Under the pieces are notes generated by a model, which was given only the letters and a program-made list of their open reading frames with translations, was not told the origin of the DNA and searched no databases. The translations under genes were made by a program, and so were the position numbers. From Nitrospira sp. (GTDB lineage Bacteria; Nitrospirota; Nitrospiria; Nitrospirales; UBA8639): DNA of 64,000 bases. Location: positions 744,001 to 808,000 of the forward strand of contig CP058931.1 of the NCBI GenBank assembly GCA_024760505.1, read 5' to 3'. Below, piece after piece: positions 46,220 to 55,427 of this stretch. How positions within the stretch are numbered: the first letter of the stretch is position 1; each line of letters begins with the position of its first letter.

Positions 46220-46690
46220 ATGAAGGAACGTTCTTTGCCTCGCTTCCAACTCATTCTTTGCCTTACATCTATCCTCTTATGGGGTGGGGCTTTTCAGCAT
46301 CTCAGCTTTGCCAACACAGAAAAATCCTTATATGACCGCCTGGGAGGCTATGATGCGATCTCCGCTGTCGTTGATGTCTTTTTGACAAAGGTTTGGGACG
46401 ACCCGGTCGTGGGCCGGTTTTTTGTGGGAATGGGAACTGACACCCGGGATCAATTGCGCCAAAAAAATAAAAACCTCTTGTGCTTCAACACAGGGGGACC
46501 CTGCCAGAAGATCAATCGACCACTAGAACTGACCCATAAGGGTTTGGGGATCACCGACACAGAGTTCGATATCGTGGTTAACCATTTAGCTGCAACACTT
46601 AAGGAATTTAAAGTTCCTGAACGGGAACATGATGAAGTGATGGGCAAAATCGGCAATCTGCGATCCTATATTGTTGAACGGAAAAGTTAA
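46220..46690 (+). CDS. Secreted group I truncated hemoglobin
   Basis: 156 residues from ATG 46220 (AAGGAG 8 bp upstream). A signal peptide (about 1-32) ends L-S-F-A-N. The globin part fits group I: Y-D-R-L-G-G-Y-D-A-I-S-A-V-V near residues 38-51, and F8 proximal His H106 in P-L-E-L-T-H-K-G-L-G. Truncated hemoglobins bind O2 or NO; export of one is uncommon, and an N-terminal signal would place it in the periplasm. Neighbours give no hint. C88 and C95 flank the F-helix region and could be oxidised in the periplasm. Confidence 0.85.
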   Translation: MKERSLPRFQLILCLTSILLWGGAFQHLSFANTEKSLYDRLGGYDAISAVVDVFLTKVWDDPVVGRFFVGMGTDTRDQLRQKNKNLLCFNTGGPCQKINRPLELTHKGLGITDTEFDIVVNHLAATLKEFKVPEREHDEVMGKIGNLRSYIVERKS

Positions 46691-46809
46691 AAAACACATC
46701 GGGTTATCCGAATGATGTCCTGCCTTTGAGGCACGCGCTCAGGGCGTGCAAGTTCAGATCCGTCATACACCTTCCCACAACTTGGAGACATTTTTTCCCG
46801 TGGGTCCGC

Positions 46810-47571
46810 TCAGGAACTACGCAACCAGGTTAATCGTTGGCGATCATCCTCATATTGTGGGAGCCGGTAGGTCAGATCGATTTGAACGACACGCTCCAGG
46901 CAGCGAAGCGCCGAGATGTGATCTTTTCGCTCCAAATAGACGTCAGCCAGTAGACGCAAGGCTCCTGCCTCTCCCGTACTATGTCCCAGTTTGATGAAAT
47001 GTTCAGTCGCATTATTGAGACAGGCCTCGGCCCGTGTAAGATTGCCCAGATGGAAAAAGGTTTTACCAAGTTGCCCATAGGTGGTAGCCAGGCCGTCTTC
47101 ATTTCCGACTTTACGGTGATAGTCTAAAGCCGTGTGAAAGGCTTGAATGGCAGGTTCGGACCGATGTAGCTTCAATTCTTGCAGAGCCAGATTGCTATAT
47201 AAAATTCCCAAAGCCCGGTCATGGCCTAAAGGGGCCAAATAATCTATCGCTTCCAAATAGAACGCGTGAGCCGTTTCCGGTTCACCCCTGTCGGCTTTGA
47301 GACTTCCTAAATTCACCAGGGTTTCCCCGATGGCGTGCCCTTCTTGCAAGGTTCGTTGAATTTCCAGGACTTCTCGATAACAGGCCTCGGCTTGTTCATA
47401 GTGTTCCAACAAGGCGCTGACATTTCCCAGATTGCCCAAAGCATCTGACAAGGCCTTGGGTGATCCCAGCTGTCTTGCCTCTGCGGTAGCCTGTTCATAG
47501 CACTCACGCGCTTTTGACAGATCGCCACGATGAAGGAAAATTTCGCCGAGACGAGAAGCAGAGCTGGCCAT
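46810..47571 (-). CDS. Tetratricopeptide repeat protein
   Basis: 253 residues made of about six TPRs: A-S-R-L-G-E-I-F-L-H-R-G-D-L-S-K-A-R-E-C-Y-E-Q-A, then repeated L-G-N-L-G-N... and A-I-Q-A-F-H-T-A-L-D-Y-H. The protein begins inside a repeat, so an N-terminal domain may have been lost, but a TGA stops the frame upstream. It would bind partner proteins. No signal peptide. Confidence 0.8.
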   Translation of the reverse strand: MASSASRLGEIFLHRGDLSKARECYEQATAEARQLGSPKALSDALGNLGNVSALLEHYEQAEACYREVLEIQRTLQEGHAIGETLVNLGSLKADRGEPETAHAFYLEAIDYLAPLGHDRALGILYSNLALQELKLHRSEPAIQAFHTALDYHRKVGNEDGLATTYGQLGKTFFHLGNLTRAEACLNNATEHFIKLGHSTGEAGALRLLADVYLERKDHISALRCLERVVQIDLTYRLPQYEDDRQRLTWLRSS

Positions 47572-47815
47572 AATAGCAATGAAAATCCCGTAACAATTGT
47601 TCAGTTCTCAGACGAAATCCGGTACAACATATATCCGACCCGACTTTCTAGGCTTGTACCTGCCTAAAAACCTCTGACACGTAAGCGCGCCTTAGCAAGA
47701 TTGCACTTTTTCTCTGAGAAGGATCAGGGAGACCTCACCGGATCGAAAGGCTGTTGCGACATTCAGCCTGAAAAGCATTCCATCTATGATGGTCTGTCCG
47801 GAGCCCACTCAGCCT

Positions 47816-47860
47816 AAAAACACAACAGCCGAGTCCAGACATCTGGACTCGGCTGTTGTG
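47816..47860 (-). terminator. Strong second HU terminator
   Basis: A perfect 19-bp inverted repeat, CACAACAGCCGAGTCCAGA with its complement, 2-nt centre, and TTTTT after the stem on the minus strand. It lies about 100 bp downstream of the HU stop. Confidence 0.85.
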
Positions 47861-47873
47861 AGACACCCAAAAT

Positions 47874-47896
47874 AAAAAGGCAGGGCCTCGCCTTTT
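47874..47896 (-). terminator. First HU terminator
   Basis: Hairpin AAAAGGC/GCCTTTT with an 8-nt loop, followed on the minus strand by TTTTTATTTT. It lies about 70 bp after the HU stop codon. Confidence 0.7.
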
Positions 47897-47963
47897 CATC
47901 CATTCAAACCAACCGGCTTAGAGAGGGGAAAGCCGACAGGATATTGCCTTGAAAAGGGTACAG

Positions 47964-48254
47964 TTACTTTTTTACCCCCAAGATCGCATCTTTAGCTGCC
48001 TTGGCTACGCGGAACTTCACGACACGTTTGGCTGGGATTTTAATCGCAGCACCAGTTTGGGGATTTCTGCCCATTCTGGCTTTTCGGTGCGCAAGGACCA
48101 ATTTACCAATTCCAGGTACCACAAACGCATTTTTGGCTTCCTTGTAAGCCAACGCGGCAAAATCATCAAGAATTTGCGTGGCAATTTTCTTGGTAACATC
48201 CGCTTTTTTAGCCAGGTGATCGGCAATCTGCGACTTTGTCATGGCCTTTCCCAT
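47964..48254 (-). CDS. HU-family DNA-binding protein
   Basis: 96 residues from ATG 48254, chosen because GAGGAGG lies 8-10 bp upstream. The HU/IHF fold is clear: helical N-terminus (K-S-Q-I-A-D-H-L-A-K-K-A), then V-P-G-I-G-K-L-V-L-A, and the arm motif G-R-N-P-Q-T-G-A-A-I-K-I-P-A (about 66-79) with the key Pro that intercalates DNA. Nucleoid protein bending DNA. It has two terminators. Confidence 0.95.
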   Translation of the reverse strand: MGKAMTKSQIADHLAKKADVTKKIATQILDDFAALAYKEAKNAFVVPGIGKLVLAHRKARMGRNPQTGAAIKIPAKRVVKFRVAKAAKDAILGVKK

Positions 48255-48589
48255 ACACATTTCCTCCTCATTTGAATTGTTTTAGTAAGAGACACCATTT
48301 GTTGATTCTAAAATTCCAAGGAAGGATTGCCTTGTCTGTCATTTTGGAAGAAGGGTTAAACGCGGGAACACCTTTCCCCTCTGTCACAACGGCGGCAGAG
48401 TCTACCGAATGCCTCAAAAACTGTCAACAAAAAACAAGCCCAGTGCGGCGAATATTCTTTTGGCATAAGTTTCCCAATGATTTTTCTGTCTTGCTGCCCC
48501 GGCTTTTGTCACGGTAAAGTAGCCAAAATACACATTTTACTTACTTTAGTCATTCGTACAATTGGCACAACACACACGAGGCATCCATC
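48255..48589. other. Intergenic region between HU and next gene
   Basis: About 335 bp between divergent genes; nothing else recognised. Confidence 0.4.
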
Positions 48590-49192
48590 ATGGCAAAAGA
48601 ATTACCTGTTATCCCATTCCCCAAACAATCAGAATCCTCAGAACAAGAAGAGCTGATATATTCCAGGGTGTTTTGCACGCGGGAGGATAGCCCACCCCTG
48701 AAGTTGCTTCTGGACTTTCTCAAATCCAAAAATCAGATCCCATTGATTCCCAAAATGGATCCGGCCGCACTGGAAGATTGGGATTGGGTTCATGTATCCC
48801 TTGGGTATAGCCGGGAGAGGAAGCCCATTCGGTTATTTTGCCTGCGCGACCGAGGTACCTATCAGGACGTGTTTGAGGGAGAAAAAACCTCATTTTTCAA
48901 CCGCATATCCGTCTTTGATGATATTGAAGCCGGGATTGCCCGGGAATGTATTTCAAAAGCCCGCTTTATTGCCACCACCCAAATGGTGAAAAAAGATATG
49001 ACTGATGAGGGCTATGATTTTAACGGATGGATTCTGGAATTTTTCCAAGAAAACTGTAATGGCATTGTGCAAATCGATGGACAGGGATTTTATTCTCCGA
49101 AGGGCGAACTCATTGTGGATATGGAAGAAGTCGCAGAAACTGGCGATGATATAGCTCCTACACCCAAAACTGATACCCAAACATTGGCATAA
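48590..49192 (+). CDS. Conserved protein of unknown function
   Basis: 200 residues, soluble, with no signal peptide. W-D-W-V-H-V-S-L-G-Y-S-R-E-R-K-P-I-R-L-F-C-L and I-V-Q-I-D-G-Q-G-F-Y-S-P-K-G-E-L-I are the strongest conserved-looking stretches. No domain recognised. It is isolated. The start ATG has no strong ribosome site. Confidence 0.6.
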   Translation: MAKELPVIPFPKQSESSEQEELIYSRVFCTREDSPPLKLLLDFLKSKNQIPLIPKMDPAALEDWDWVHVSLGYSRERKPIRLFCLRDRGTYQDVFEGEKTSFFNRISVFDDIEAGIARECISKARFIATTQMVKKDMTDEGYDFNGWILEFFQENCNGIVQIDGQGFYSPKGELIVDMEEVAETGDDIAPTPKTDTQTLA

Positions 49193-49238
49193 GAAACGTT
49201 ATAGTTCAATCCTGCTCCGAAGGAACTGAAGAAGAGTC

Positions 49239-50546
49239 TCACGAAGAGCTTGATCCGAGGGCCAAGTCCACGCAATCCGTAAAGGTCCGTTGCCTCACAC
49301 CCGGAAGTCCATTGCGATAGGCCCGGCCATCTTTCAACACCTCCAGTAGGGCTCCATTTTCAAATCGTGACGGGTCCTCCACCACATCTTCCTTGCAGAC
49401 CAGGATATCGGCGCGTTTTCCCTCAGCGAGTGTTCCTGTATCGGTTTGGCCAAGTTGATCTGCCGCCAACCCCGTCGCTCCGAACCATGCTGCCAGAGGC
49501 GGTACGCCCTCTGCGATCAATGCCACCAACTCCATGTAATTCCGGCCATGCATATCGGGTAATACCGGATCAGTGCCAGCCAACAGTTTGAGCCCGCTGG
49601 CTTGCGCAGATTTCACTGCCTGGGCATGGCTCTCGGCCACCTGTTGAACTTTGTCCCGAATGAAGGCATTGAACTCATCTGACTGGGCCAATCTTTGCCC
49701 CACCCATGCAGTCGGCGTCACCACGCACCCCTTCGCATAGGCCAATTCGGCCAGGTCCTCATTCATAAATGAAATGTGTTGGATATCTTTCACTCCAGCT
49801 TGAATAGCCAATTTGATACCATTTTGACTATGGGCATGGGCCGCCACATACATCCCCCGCCCAGCGGCTTCGTCACAAATCGCTTCCAGTTCCTCAAGGG
49901 TAAAATCCCGATGCTCCAAATGGTCGGTAGGAGACACCACACCCGGGCTGGCACAAACTTTCACAAGATCGCCCCCGCAGGCGGCAATCTCTCTTACCCG
50001 CTTTCGACATTCCCACGGCCCATCGACGATACTGGACGGACGACCGGGACCGGCAGGCCACAAACGGGAAAGCTCCCCACAGCATCGATCCGGCCCTCGA
50101 AAATCCGCATGTCCTCCAGTAGTGGAGAGCATGCAAATGGCCAACTTGAGACGTGGACCCAACACCACCCCCTGATCCACGAGTCGCTTTAGAACAGAAG
50201 TAGCTCCACCCACATCCCGCAGGGTCGTCACGCCTCCCTGCACTAAGGTGCGATATAAGATACGTTCAGCCCAAAACGGAGCCTCAGGGGAATTCATTCG
50301 GTCCAGCTCAGCGCTTCCCACTCCCCAAAGGGTCACATGCCCATGACAGTCGATAAGTCCTGGGGTGACGGTATAGGTTGTGCAGTCGATCCGATGAACA
50401 TCAGATCCCGGAGGACGAGCGGGGTTATGAGGAGAAACGGCCTTGATGGTTCCCTCATCTATCCACACATCAACTCGTTCGTGAATAGACCTGGTTGTTG
50501 CGGACGTCCCATCATAGAGTTTGTGGATATTTGAGAGAACAATCAT
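49239..50546 (-). CDS. Amidohydrolase-family enzyme
   Basis: 435 residues. Imidazolonepropionase/prolidase-like amidohydrolase: H-G-H in D-C-H-G-H-V-T (about 67-71), H-A-H-S-Q-N-G-I-K-L-A-I-Q-A-G (about 237-251), an H in I-Q-H-I-S-F-M-N and the D in G-T-D-P-V-L-P-D. These are the metal ligands and catalytic Asp. Substrate unknown. No related genes adjacent. Confidence 0.87.
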   Translation of the reverse strand: MIVLSNIHKLYDGTSATTRSIHERVDVWIDEGTIKAVSPHNPARPPGSDVHRIDCTTYTVTPGLIDCHGHVTLWGVGSAELDRMNSPEAPFWAERILYRTLVQGGVTTLRDVGGATSVLKRLVDQGVVLGPRLKLAICMLSTTGGHADFRGPDRCCGELSRLWPAGPGRPSSIVDGPWECRKRVREIAACGGDLVKVCASPGVVSPTDHLEHRDFTLEELEAICDEAAGRGMYVAAHAHSQNGIKLAIQAGVKDIQHISFMNEDLAELAYAKGCVVTPTAWVGQRLAQSDEFNAFIRDKVQQVAESHAQAVKSAQASGLKLLAGTDPVLPDMHGRNYMELVALIAEGVPPLAAWFGATGLAADQLGQTDTGTLAEGKRADILVCKEDVVEDPSRFENGALLEVLKDGRAYRNGLPGVRQRTFTDCVDLALGSSSS

Positions 50547-50997
50547 TACATTCCTCTCTTCAAGATATAAATCTTATGAACCCTTCATTTTTTCTTTACC
50601 GTATATCCGTCAATATCTGCAACACATTCGATCACACTCATTCCCGGGCAACTCATCCTGACAAACAGGGAATATTCAGCGTCTCCCCTCTGAGCGCCCT
50701 GTAACCTGGTCGCGTTCATTCTTTCACACCTGGTACTAAATCACATCAATAACATTTGTCGGCATGGAAATTTTGCGGATTCATAATAAACATGATAATC
50801 TTCCAAGATATTGACTCATTTCTTTTCTCTATTCATGAGAGACGCATTTGTCAGTTATGTTTTCTTTCCGAATACCTCTCGAAGTTTTTCACCATTGGTC
50901 CCGAACTAGAAATCATCATTTCCTCAATACGGTTAACGCAACAAATTTCCCATCTGCTTGAGGGATAACCTTCACATCACATGAGGTGTAGCCAGGC
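50547..50997. other. Intergenic stretch before gcvP
   Basis: 450 bp with no convincing gene. No glycine-riboswitch signature could be recognised in the gcvP leader by eye. Confidence 0.4.
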
Positions 50998-53850
50998 ATG
51001 ACCACGTTCGCCCACCGCCATATCGGATCCAGTGAGAGCCAAATTCAAGAAATGTTGGGAGCGCTGGGGCTCTCTTCCCTCGATGCCCTCATGCAAGCCA
51101 CGGTTCCCCAGGATATTCGCCTCGCCCGGTCCTTGGATTTACCCCCGGCACAATCGGAAGAAGAGGTGCTTGCTGAACTCCGCCACCTCAGCGCACGGAA
51201 TCGGGTCTATCGATCATTTCTCGGCATGGGTTATTACGATTGTCTGACCCCACCGGTGATTGGACGGAACATTCTGGAAAATCCCGCCTGGTATACCCAA
51301 TATACGCCCTATCAAGCGGAAATTGCCCAGGGACGATTGGAGGCGTTACTCAATTTCCAAACCATGGTTGCCGATCTGACTGCGCTTCCTCTGGCTAATG
51401 CTTCACTGTTAGACGAAGCCACGGCGGCGGCGGAAGCCATGAGTATGTGTCGGGCACTCAGCACCCGGCAGGGACGTACCTTTTTCGTCGCGGAGGATTG
51501 TCACCCGCAAATCATTGGCGTCCTGCAGACTCGGGCCAAGCCCTTGAATATCTCAATTACCATAGGGAATCCAGATACAGTAAATTTTTCAAATGACGAG
51601 ACCTTCGGCATTCTCCTCTCCTATCCGTCCACTGACGGGACCCTCCGCTCCTATGAAGCCCTGGTCCAGAAGGCGCATGAATCCGGGGCACTCGTCGTGG
51701 TCAGTACGGATCTTCTCGCCTTAACCCTTTTAGTGCCTCCGGGAGAATGGGGAGCGGATATTGCGGTGGGGTCATCGCAACGATTTGGGGTTCCGCTGGG
51801 CTATGGCGGTCCCCACGCGGCATTTCTGGCCACAAAAGAGGCCTTTAAACGGCACATCCCAGGCAGGATGGTGGGAGTATCCAAAGACGCTCACGGCCAA
51901 ACGGCATACCGCCTGGCCCTCCAAACCCGGGAGCAACATATCCGGCGCGATCGAGCCACGAGTAACATTTGTACCGCACAGGTGCTGCTGGCAAATATGG
52001 CCGGCATGTATGCGGTCTACCATGGCCCGGAAGGATTAAAAAACATCGCCACAAAAGTTCATCACCTTACGGCGCTCACAGCCGAAGGACTTCGTCGCTT
52101 GGGATGTCAACTCGACTCCAATGCCTTTTTTGATACCCTCCGGGTTCGGTGCCCGCACCTGAGCCCGGCCCAAATCATTAAGAATGGTCAACAGAGTTTC
52201 ATCAATCTTCGCCAATTTCCAGACGGGTCCTTTGGCATCGCGTTGGACGAAGCGACCACCATCACAGACGTGGGTCAGCTCCTGACCCTTTTCACCGACA
52301 ATACATCGCTTCCCTTCTCCTTACACGATCTGGCGGAACAACTCGGTTCCTCCATCCCAAACACCTTTCAGCGACATTCTCCTTTCCTCACACATCCTGT
52401 TTTTCACGACTATCATTCCGAGCACGAATTGCTCAGGTATATGTATCGGCTCCAATCCAAGGACCTCTCCCTGGTCCATTCCATGATTCCCTTGGGATCA
52501 TGCACCATGAAGCTCAATGCGACAGCGGAGATGGTTCCCGTGACATGGCCGGAATTCAGTCGGATTCACCCCTTTGCCCCCAGTGAGCAGGCGCAAGGAT
52601 ATCAGTTGTTGTTTCGGCAATTGGAGGCATGGCTCGCCGAAATCACCGGATTTGATGCGGTTTCACTTCAACCCAACGCCGGTTCTCAAGGAGAATATAC
52701 CGGATTGATGGTTATTCGGGCCTACCAAGAGGAGCAAGGGCAGAAAGGACGGAATATCTGTCTTATTCCGGTATCCGCGCACGGGACCAACCCGGCGAGT
52801 GCGGTCATCGCCGGATTGAAGGTCGTTCCTGTCGCCTGTGATAACCATGGAAACATCGACATTCAGGATTTAGAAGCCAAGTCAGCCCAATACCATGACA
52901 CCCTCTCCTGTTTAATGGTGACATACCCATCTACCCATGGCGTATTCGAAGAAGGCATTCGCAAGGTCTGTGAAATCGTGCACACACATGGAGGCCAAGT
53001 CTATTTAGATGGCGCCAATATGAATGCCATGGTTGGCTTGGTGCATCCAGGTGTATTCGGGGCCGATGTGTGCCATCTCAACCTGCACAAAACCTTTTGT
53101 ATCCCCCACGGTGGCGGAGGCCCAGGGATGGGCCCCATTGCCGTCGCCTCTCACTTGGCCCCCTTTCTACCAGGTCATCCCTTGGTACAGGTAGGAGGAC
53201 CAAAAGGTATCGGGCCCATCGCCGCTGCCCCGTATGGCAGCCCAAATATTCTTCCTATCTCTTGGGTCTTCATTAAGCTCATGGGCGGAGAGGGACTCAC
53301 AAAAGCCTCCCAAGTGGCCATCCTCAATGCAAACTATATGGCCAACAAATTGGATAAATATTATTCAATGCTCTTTGCCGGTAAAAACGGTATGGCGGCC
53401 CACGAATTTATTTTAGATCTTCGCCCTTTCAAAAAATCAGCGGACATTGAAGTGGAAGATGTGGCCAAACGGCTCATGGATTTCGGATTCCATGCTCCCA
53501 CGGTTTCATGGCCGGTCCCCGGCACCATGATGATCGAGCCAACCGAAAGTGAATCCAAGGCGGAATTAGACCGGTATTGCGATGCGCTCATCCTGATCCG
53601 CCAGGAAATTGCCGAGATTGAAGCAGGTCGCCTCCCTCGGGACAATAATCCCTTAAAACATGCGCCTCATACTATTGAAACCATCGCTCAATCCGACTGG
53701 CCGCACCCCTATTCCCGTGAAACCGCGGCATTTCCAGCCCCCTGGTTACGGCAGAATAAATTTTGGCCATCCGTCTCCAGGATCGATAACGTCTATGGAG
53801 ATCGGAATTTGGTCTGTACCTGTCCACCCATGGAATCCTATCCTTCCTAA
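50998..53850 (+). CDS. gcvP: Glycine dehydrogenase (decarboxylating), P protein
   Basis: 950 residues, a full single-chain P protein. It decarboxylates glycine and passes the aminomethyl group to lipoyl H protein. The N-terminal half begins T-T-F-A-H-R-H-I-G-S-S-E and the C-terminal half has the PLP-lysine region H-L-N-L-H-K-T-F with G-G-G-G-P-G-M-G-P (about 694-712). gcvT and gcvH are not in the window. A 68-bp gap separates it from the following symporter gene. Confidence 0.96.
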   Translation: MTTFAHRHIGSSESQIQEMLGALGLSSLDALMQATVPQDIRLARSLDLPPAQSEEEVLAELRHLSARNRVYRSFLGMGYYDCLTPPVIGRNILENPAWYTQYTPYQAEIAQGRLEALLNFQTMVADLTALPLANASLLDEATAAAEAMSMCRALSTRQGRTFFVAEDCHPQIIGVLQTRAKPLNISITIGNPDTVNFSNDETFGILLSYPSTDGTLRSYEALVQKAHESGALVVVSTDLLALTLLVPPGEWGADIAVGSSQRFGVPLGYGGPHAAFLATKEAFKRHIPGRMVGVSKDAHGQTAYRLALQTREQHIRRDRATSNICTAQVLLANMAGMYAVYHGPEGLKNIATKVHHLTALTAEGLRRLGCQLDSNAFFDTLRVRCPHLSPAQIIKNGQQSFINLRQFPDGSFGIALDEATTITDVGQLLTLFTDNTSLPFSLHDLAEQLGSSIPNTFQRHSPFLTHPVFHDYHSEHELLRYMYRLQSKDLSLVHSMIPLGSCTMKLNATAEMVPVTWPEFSRIHPFAPSEQAQGYQLLFRQLEAWLAEITGFDAVSLQPNAGSQGEYTGLMVIRAYQEEQGQKGRNICLIPVSAHGTNPASAVIAGLKVVPVACDNHGNIDIQDLEAKSAQYHDTLSCLMVTYPSTHGVFEEGIRKVCEIVHTHGGQVYLDGANMNAMVGLVHPGVFGADVCHLNLHKTFCIPHGGGGPGMGPIAVASHLAPFLPGHPLVQVGGPKGIGPIAAAPYGSPNILPISWVFIKLMGGEGLTKASQVAILNANYMANKLDKYYSMLFAGKNGMAAHEFILDLRPFKKSADIEVEDVAKRLMDFGFHAPTVSWPVPGTMMIEPTESESKAELDRYCDALILIRQEIAEIEAGRLPRDNNPLKHAPHTIETIAQSDWPHPYSRETAAFPAPWLRQNKFWPSVSRIDNVYGDRNLVCTCPPMESYPS

Positions 53851-53917
53851 TTCATTGGTTTGCCATACGAGAACTCCATTAATTCCCTCTCCTTAATCAC
53901 TACCCAGGCCTAGTCAT

Positions 53918-55180
53918 TTGAAGACCACCGGCGGCCCCCACAATCTGCTGATCGGGATGCTGCTTGGGATTCTCACTGGTATCCTTATGGGAGGATTTGT
54001 CCCTTCCTTTGGGCTGGGCGTCCAATTCCTGGGTGATCTATTCCTTCAGGCGTTATTTGCTCTTGTCGTGCCATTAGTGGTGAGTTCCATGATTGTGGGA
54101 ATCGCCAGTTTGGGTGATGTTCGACAGTTGGGACCTCTCGGAATTCGAACCGTGCTGTTTTTCATGACCACCACGGGCCTGGCCGTCTTGGTCGGATTGA
54201 TCCTGGTGATCGTTCTGCATCCCGGGGTGCCACTCGAGCAACCACCCAGCGGAACGGCGCCAGCTCCGCCATCGGAGGTTTCCTTGCAGATGAACGACCA
54301 ACCGACCTCCCTCGTCGAGCTGTTCAAAACTATTCTCACCAGCTTAGTGCCAAAAAATCTGTTTGCCGCCATGGCGGAAACGCAAATCTTACCGTTGATT
54401 GTCTTCGCGTTAATCTTCGGTGGCGTCCTTACCACAATCGGAGAAAAAGGCATCCTCGTCATTCGCTTATTCGAAGGAATTAACGAGGCCATGATGGCCA
54501 TCGTCCATCTGCTGATGTGGGTAGCACCGGTGGGAATCGGAGCGTTGATTGCAGGCCGATTGGGAGAGGCAGGTGGATTTTCAGGTTTTTGGCCGCAGCT
54601 CTCCAGCCTGGGCACCTATGTCGCTACGGTACTTATCGCTCTCGGCATCCATGGGTTTTTGATCCTCCCCTTGGCATTACGAATATTGGGAAAGCAATCG
54701 GTTGCATCCTTCGCAAAAGCTATGGCCACGCCACTCATGACGGCCTTCTCGACCAGTTCGAGTTCGGCTACCCTCCCTTTGACGATGGAAAGTCTGATCG
54801 AAGGAGGCGGAGTGTCCCGACGTGTGGTGAGTTTTGTGGTCCCACTGGGCGCCACAATCAACATGAATGGGACCGCCCTCTATGAAGCAGTTGCGGCCAT
54901 GTTTATCGCACAAACCTACGGCATCGAATTGGGATTAGGTGAAACGCTTATCGTCCTGATCACCGCGACATTGTCCGCCATTGGCGCAGCTGGAATCCCG
55001 GAGGCGGGACTGGTCACGATGATCATTGTCTTGAAAGCCGTGGATCTGCCCATTGAAGGGATTTCACTGATTTTAGTGGTGGACTGGTTTCTGGACCGCT
55101 GCCGAACGGCCGTGAATGTCTGGGGTGATGCCGTCGGCGCCGCCGTCATCGACCGCTGGGAATCTGGTACTAAGACATAA
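53918..55180 (+). CDS. Dicarboxylate/amino-acid:cation symporter (DAACS)
   Basis: 420 residues with about eight transmembrane helices plus hairpins. The family segments T-S-S-S-S-A-T-L-P-L-T (HP1 loop) and N-M-N-G-T-A-L (TM7) bind cation and substrate, and A-A-G-I-P-E-A-G is the HP2 loop. It imports glutamate, aspartate or C4-dicarboxylates. It starts with TTG 53918 and follows gcvP by 68 bp, so it may be cotranscribed with it. Confidence 0.92.
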   Translation: MKTTGGPHNLLIGMLLGILTGILMGGFVPSFGLGVQFLGDLFLQALFALVVPLVVSSMIVGIASLGDVRQLGPLGIRTVLFFMTTTGLAVLVGLILVIVLHPGVPLEQPPSGTAPAPPSEVSLQMNDQPTSLVELFKTILTSLVPKNLFAAMAETQILPLIVFALIFGGVLTTIGEKGILVIRLFEGINEAMMAIVHLLMWVAPVGIGALIAGRLGEAGGFSGFWPQLSSLGTYVATVLIALGIHGFLILPLALRILGKQSVASFAKAMATPLMTAFSTSSSSATLPLTMESLIEGGGVSRRVVSFVVPLGATINMNGTALYEAVAAMFIAQTYGIELGLGETLIVLITATLSAIGAAGIPEAGLVTMIIVLKAVDLPIEGISLILVVDWFLDRCRTAVNVWGDAVGAAVIDRWESGTKT

Positions 55181-55427
55181 ACTTATTTCTAGCCGCCCTA
55201 TCCACACCTTTCGTTTCTCCATCAACTTAAACTTTACTGAACCAGCATTGTTCCCGTGACGCGAGACCTGCCAGATATCGTATTTCAATACCTGACCACG
55301 GTCATTTCCTAAACTACGCCATGAATCCTATCTATCACCCTGAATTTTGATTAATATCAAGGCATGTCTTTTCATAGGAATTAGTAATGGGCTATTAGTC
55401 TTTACCCCAATGTAATCGGAGTTTTAA
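55181..55427. other. AT-rich spacer before HEXXH gene
   Basis: A 247-bp spacer with AT-rich end; no gene seen. Confidence 0.35.

Larger units (their letters stand above)
47572..47963. other. Intergenic region with two HU terminators
   Basis: About 390 bp between the TPR and HU genes. It contains the two minus-strand terminators listed separately and no gene. Confidence 0.5.
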
